Of a stretch of DNA of 64,000 bases, positions 62,832-64,000 are shown piece by piece. The stretch lies in NCBI RefSeq assembly GCF_003351045.1, contig NZ_QQZY01000008.1, forward strand, positions 62,001 to 126,000. The letters run 5' to 3'. The first letter of the stretch is position 1, and the number at the start of each line of letters is the position of its first letter. The notes below the pieces were generated by a model. The model ran no database searches, was not told the origin of the DNA, and was given only the letters and a program-made list of their open reading frames with translations. Source of the stretch: Gaiella occulta. Its GTDB lineage: Bacteria > Actinomycetota > Thermoleophilia > Gaiellales > Gaiellaceae. A program made the position numbers and the translations under genes.

Positions 62832-62850
62832 TAGGGTCGTCCAGGTACCA

Positions 62851-63531
62851 ATGGCGAACAGCGCGCAGCCCGGCAAGCCATCCAGCCGCTCGAGGATCAC
62901 CCGCGGCCAGGGCCGCGAGGCCCTCTGTCGAGCGCTCCCCCGCGTCGTCGCGCGAGACGGCTTCGACGGCGTCACGTTCCGCTCGGTCGCTGCCGAGGCC
63001 GGCGTCACCCACGGCCTCGCCTCGTACCACTTCGGGACCAGAGAGTCGATGATCCATGAGGCACTGAAGTGGGCCGTCGAGCACACGCTCGAGGCGACCC
63101 ACCTCGCCGCGCCGACGGGCGAGATCGAACACTTTGCCGCTGATGTACCGCGGGCGCTGAGCGAGCGCCCAGAGGACGCAATCTTCCAGTTCGAGGTCCT
63201 GCTCCGAGCGCTCCGCAGCCCCGATCTGCGCGAAGACGTGCGCAAGAGCTACGACGACTACGTCGAAGCGATCTCGAAGTCGCTGAGCGCCCTCGGCGTC
63301 GAAGGGAAGGCCGTCGCACGACTCGTGTTCGCGGCGCTGGATGGGCTCACGTTGCAGCAGTTGCTCTACGAGGGCACGGATCGAACCGAGGAGACACTCG
63401 GAGCGCTCCGCCAAATCCTGTCTCTGCTTGCTCATCCATCCAGTGGCGCTCCGGGCGTCGGACTCGCGGCCCCCCACAGCGCAGACCGTCCACGCCCCGG
63501 GACCCAAGAGCTGCCCTCAACGCGCGTTTGA
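62851..63531 (+). CDS. TetR-family transcriptional regulator
   Basis: The 226-aa protein has an N-terminal helix-turn-helix: REALCRALPRVVARDGFDGV, then TFRSVAAEAGVTHGLASYHF followed by GTRESMIHEAL. The C-terminal part is helical and would hold the ligand pocket and dimer face. I set the start at ATG 62851, since longer versions run through the operator repeat. It is divergent from the catabolic operon and is its probable ligand-responsive repressor. The stop overlaps the next ORF (TGATG). Confidence 0.88.
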   Translation: MANSAQPGKPSSRSRITRGQGREALCRALPRVVARDGFDGVTFRSVAAEAGVTHGLASYHFGTRESMIHEALKWAVEHTLEATHLAAPTGEIEHFAADVPRALSERPEDAIFQFEVLLRALRSPDLREDVRKSYDDYVEAISKSLSALGVEGKAVARLVFAALDGLTLQQLLYEGTDRTEETLGALRQILSLLAHPSSGAPGVGLAAPHSADRPRPGTQELPSTRV

Positions 63532-63992
63532 TGTTCTACGTCCCCTTCCCCCGTCAGAATGCCGACACGCGAAGAGCGGCCGTAGTCGCAGCGAAGGTTG
63601 CTGCGCGTGGAGTCAACGGCGTCTCGCGAGAGCTCGGGCAGGTAAGGCGAGCCATCGAGGAGCCGGACGGTTTTGCCGAGGCGGCTGCCCGAATCGGTTC
63701 CCTGCTCGGATTCGACACCGCGGCCGTAGGACCGGCCGCGGTGTGGCAGATCCACGACGCCCCGGGTGACGGGGACGACCAGGGCAGAAGCTGGACAATC
63801 GCGGGACCGGACGACGCAGTAGTAGGTGAGCTCGCCGGAGCGGTGAACCGTCTCAGAGCGCTGCTAGAGGAGCTTCGCTGGCGGACGCGGCTCCCTCGAA
63901 CGCTCGTCGAGCTCACGATCGAACGTGGCTTCTCGCGTCATGATCTGTCGACGGGGTACCTCGTGAAACGTGTCACGGGACGGATGCGATGA
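63531..63992 (+). CDS. Hypothetical protein downstream of tetR
   Basis: The 153-aa product starts at ATG 63531, sharing bases with the tetR stop. TTG 63528 is an alternative. It has helical stretches (RRAAVVAAKVAARGVNGVS, GAVNRLRALLEELRWRT) and no membrane segment. I recognise no family. The stop overlaps a following ATG (ATGA), so it lies in a tetR-led operon leaving the window. Confidence 0.5.
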   Translation: MFYVPFPRQNADTRRAAVVAAKVAARGVNGVSRELGQVRRAIEEPDGFAEAAARIGSLLGFDTAAVGPAAVWQIHDAPGDGDDQGRSWTIAGPDDAVVGELAGAVNRLRALLEELRWRTRLPRTLVELTIERGFSRHDLSTGYLVKRVTGRMR

Positions 63993-64000
63993 GCGTGCAC
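63989..64000 (+). CDS. Start of a further gene (partial)
   Basis: ATG 63989 overlaps the previous TGA (ATGA). Only four codons are in the window, so nothing can be said of its product. Confidence 0.3.

Overview
The window is about 64 kb of very GC-rich bacterial DNA with tightly packed genes, many joined by 4-bp ATGA or GTGA stop/start overlaps. GTG starts are frequent. The gene content (late-cobalt-insertion cobalamin pathway with CobN plus a ChlI/ChlD-type chelatase, a CobI-CobJ fusion, type IV pilus genes, Tat-dependent lipid-free binding protein) suggests a deep-branching actinomycete such as a member of Thermoleophilia. That assignment is inference from gene content, not from a marker gene.

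Region 1 (1-9828): the tail of a thioredoxin-like gene and a small unknown gene, then a minus-strand type IV pilus operon running pilT, a repeat-bearing pilin, a minor pilin, a PilX-like protein, prepilin peptidase and pilB. A separate minus-strand geranylgeranyl-reductase-type flavoprotein follows. Region 2 (9893-36935): tRNA-Tyr, then an almost complete cobalamin pathway in three riboswitch-controlled units. Unit A (+): bluB-cobT fusion, cobU, cbiZ, cobS, cbiB, a CobD/CobC-type aminotransferase and a HAD phosphatase. Unit B (+): cbtB, cbtA, cobG, cobH, cobIJ and cbiD, with cobK inserted in the opposite direction. Unit C (-): leader ORF, cobC, small ORF, cobQ, cobN, cobA, chelatase, cobO, an ApgM-like enzyme, cobB, cobL and cobM. 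Together these import cobalt, build the corrin ring aerobically, insert cobalt, amidate and adenosylate, and attach the dimethylbenzimidazole loop.

Region 3 (36967-45608): two TPP-riboswitch thiamine units (thiD, small ORF, thiO, thiS, thiG, thiE; and thiC) and a nadB-nadC-nadA operon for de novo NAD synthesis. Region 4 (45726-50147): tRNA-Thr followed by an AT-richer non-coding stretch and the wreck of a three-tyrosine-recombinase (RIT-type) element joined to a truncated IS256-family transposase. Region 5 (50148-63992): a catabolic and uptake operon (aminotransferase, aldehyde dehydrogenase, peptide-type ABC transporter, alanine dehydrogenase, old-yellow-enzyme/demethylase-like flavoprotein, racemase-family protein) with a divergent TetR regulator and repeated operator-like sites. 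The logical reading is import of an N-methylated or otherwise substituted amine, demethylation or reduction, transamination onto pyruvate with alanine dehydrogenase recycling the pyruvate, and oxidation of the resulting aldehyde. This cluster is the best candidate for an undescribed pathway.
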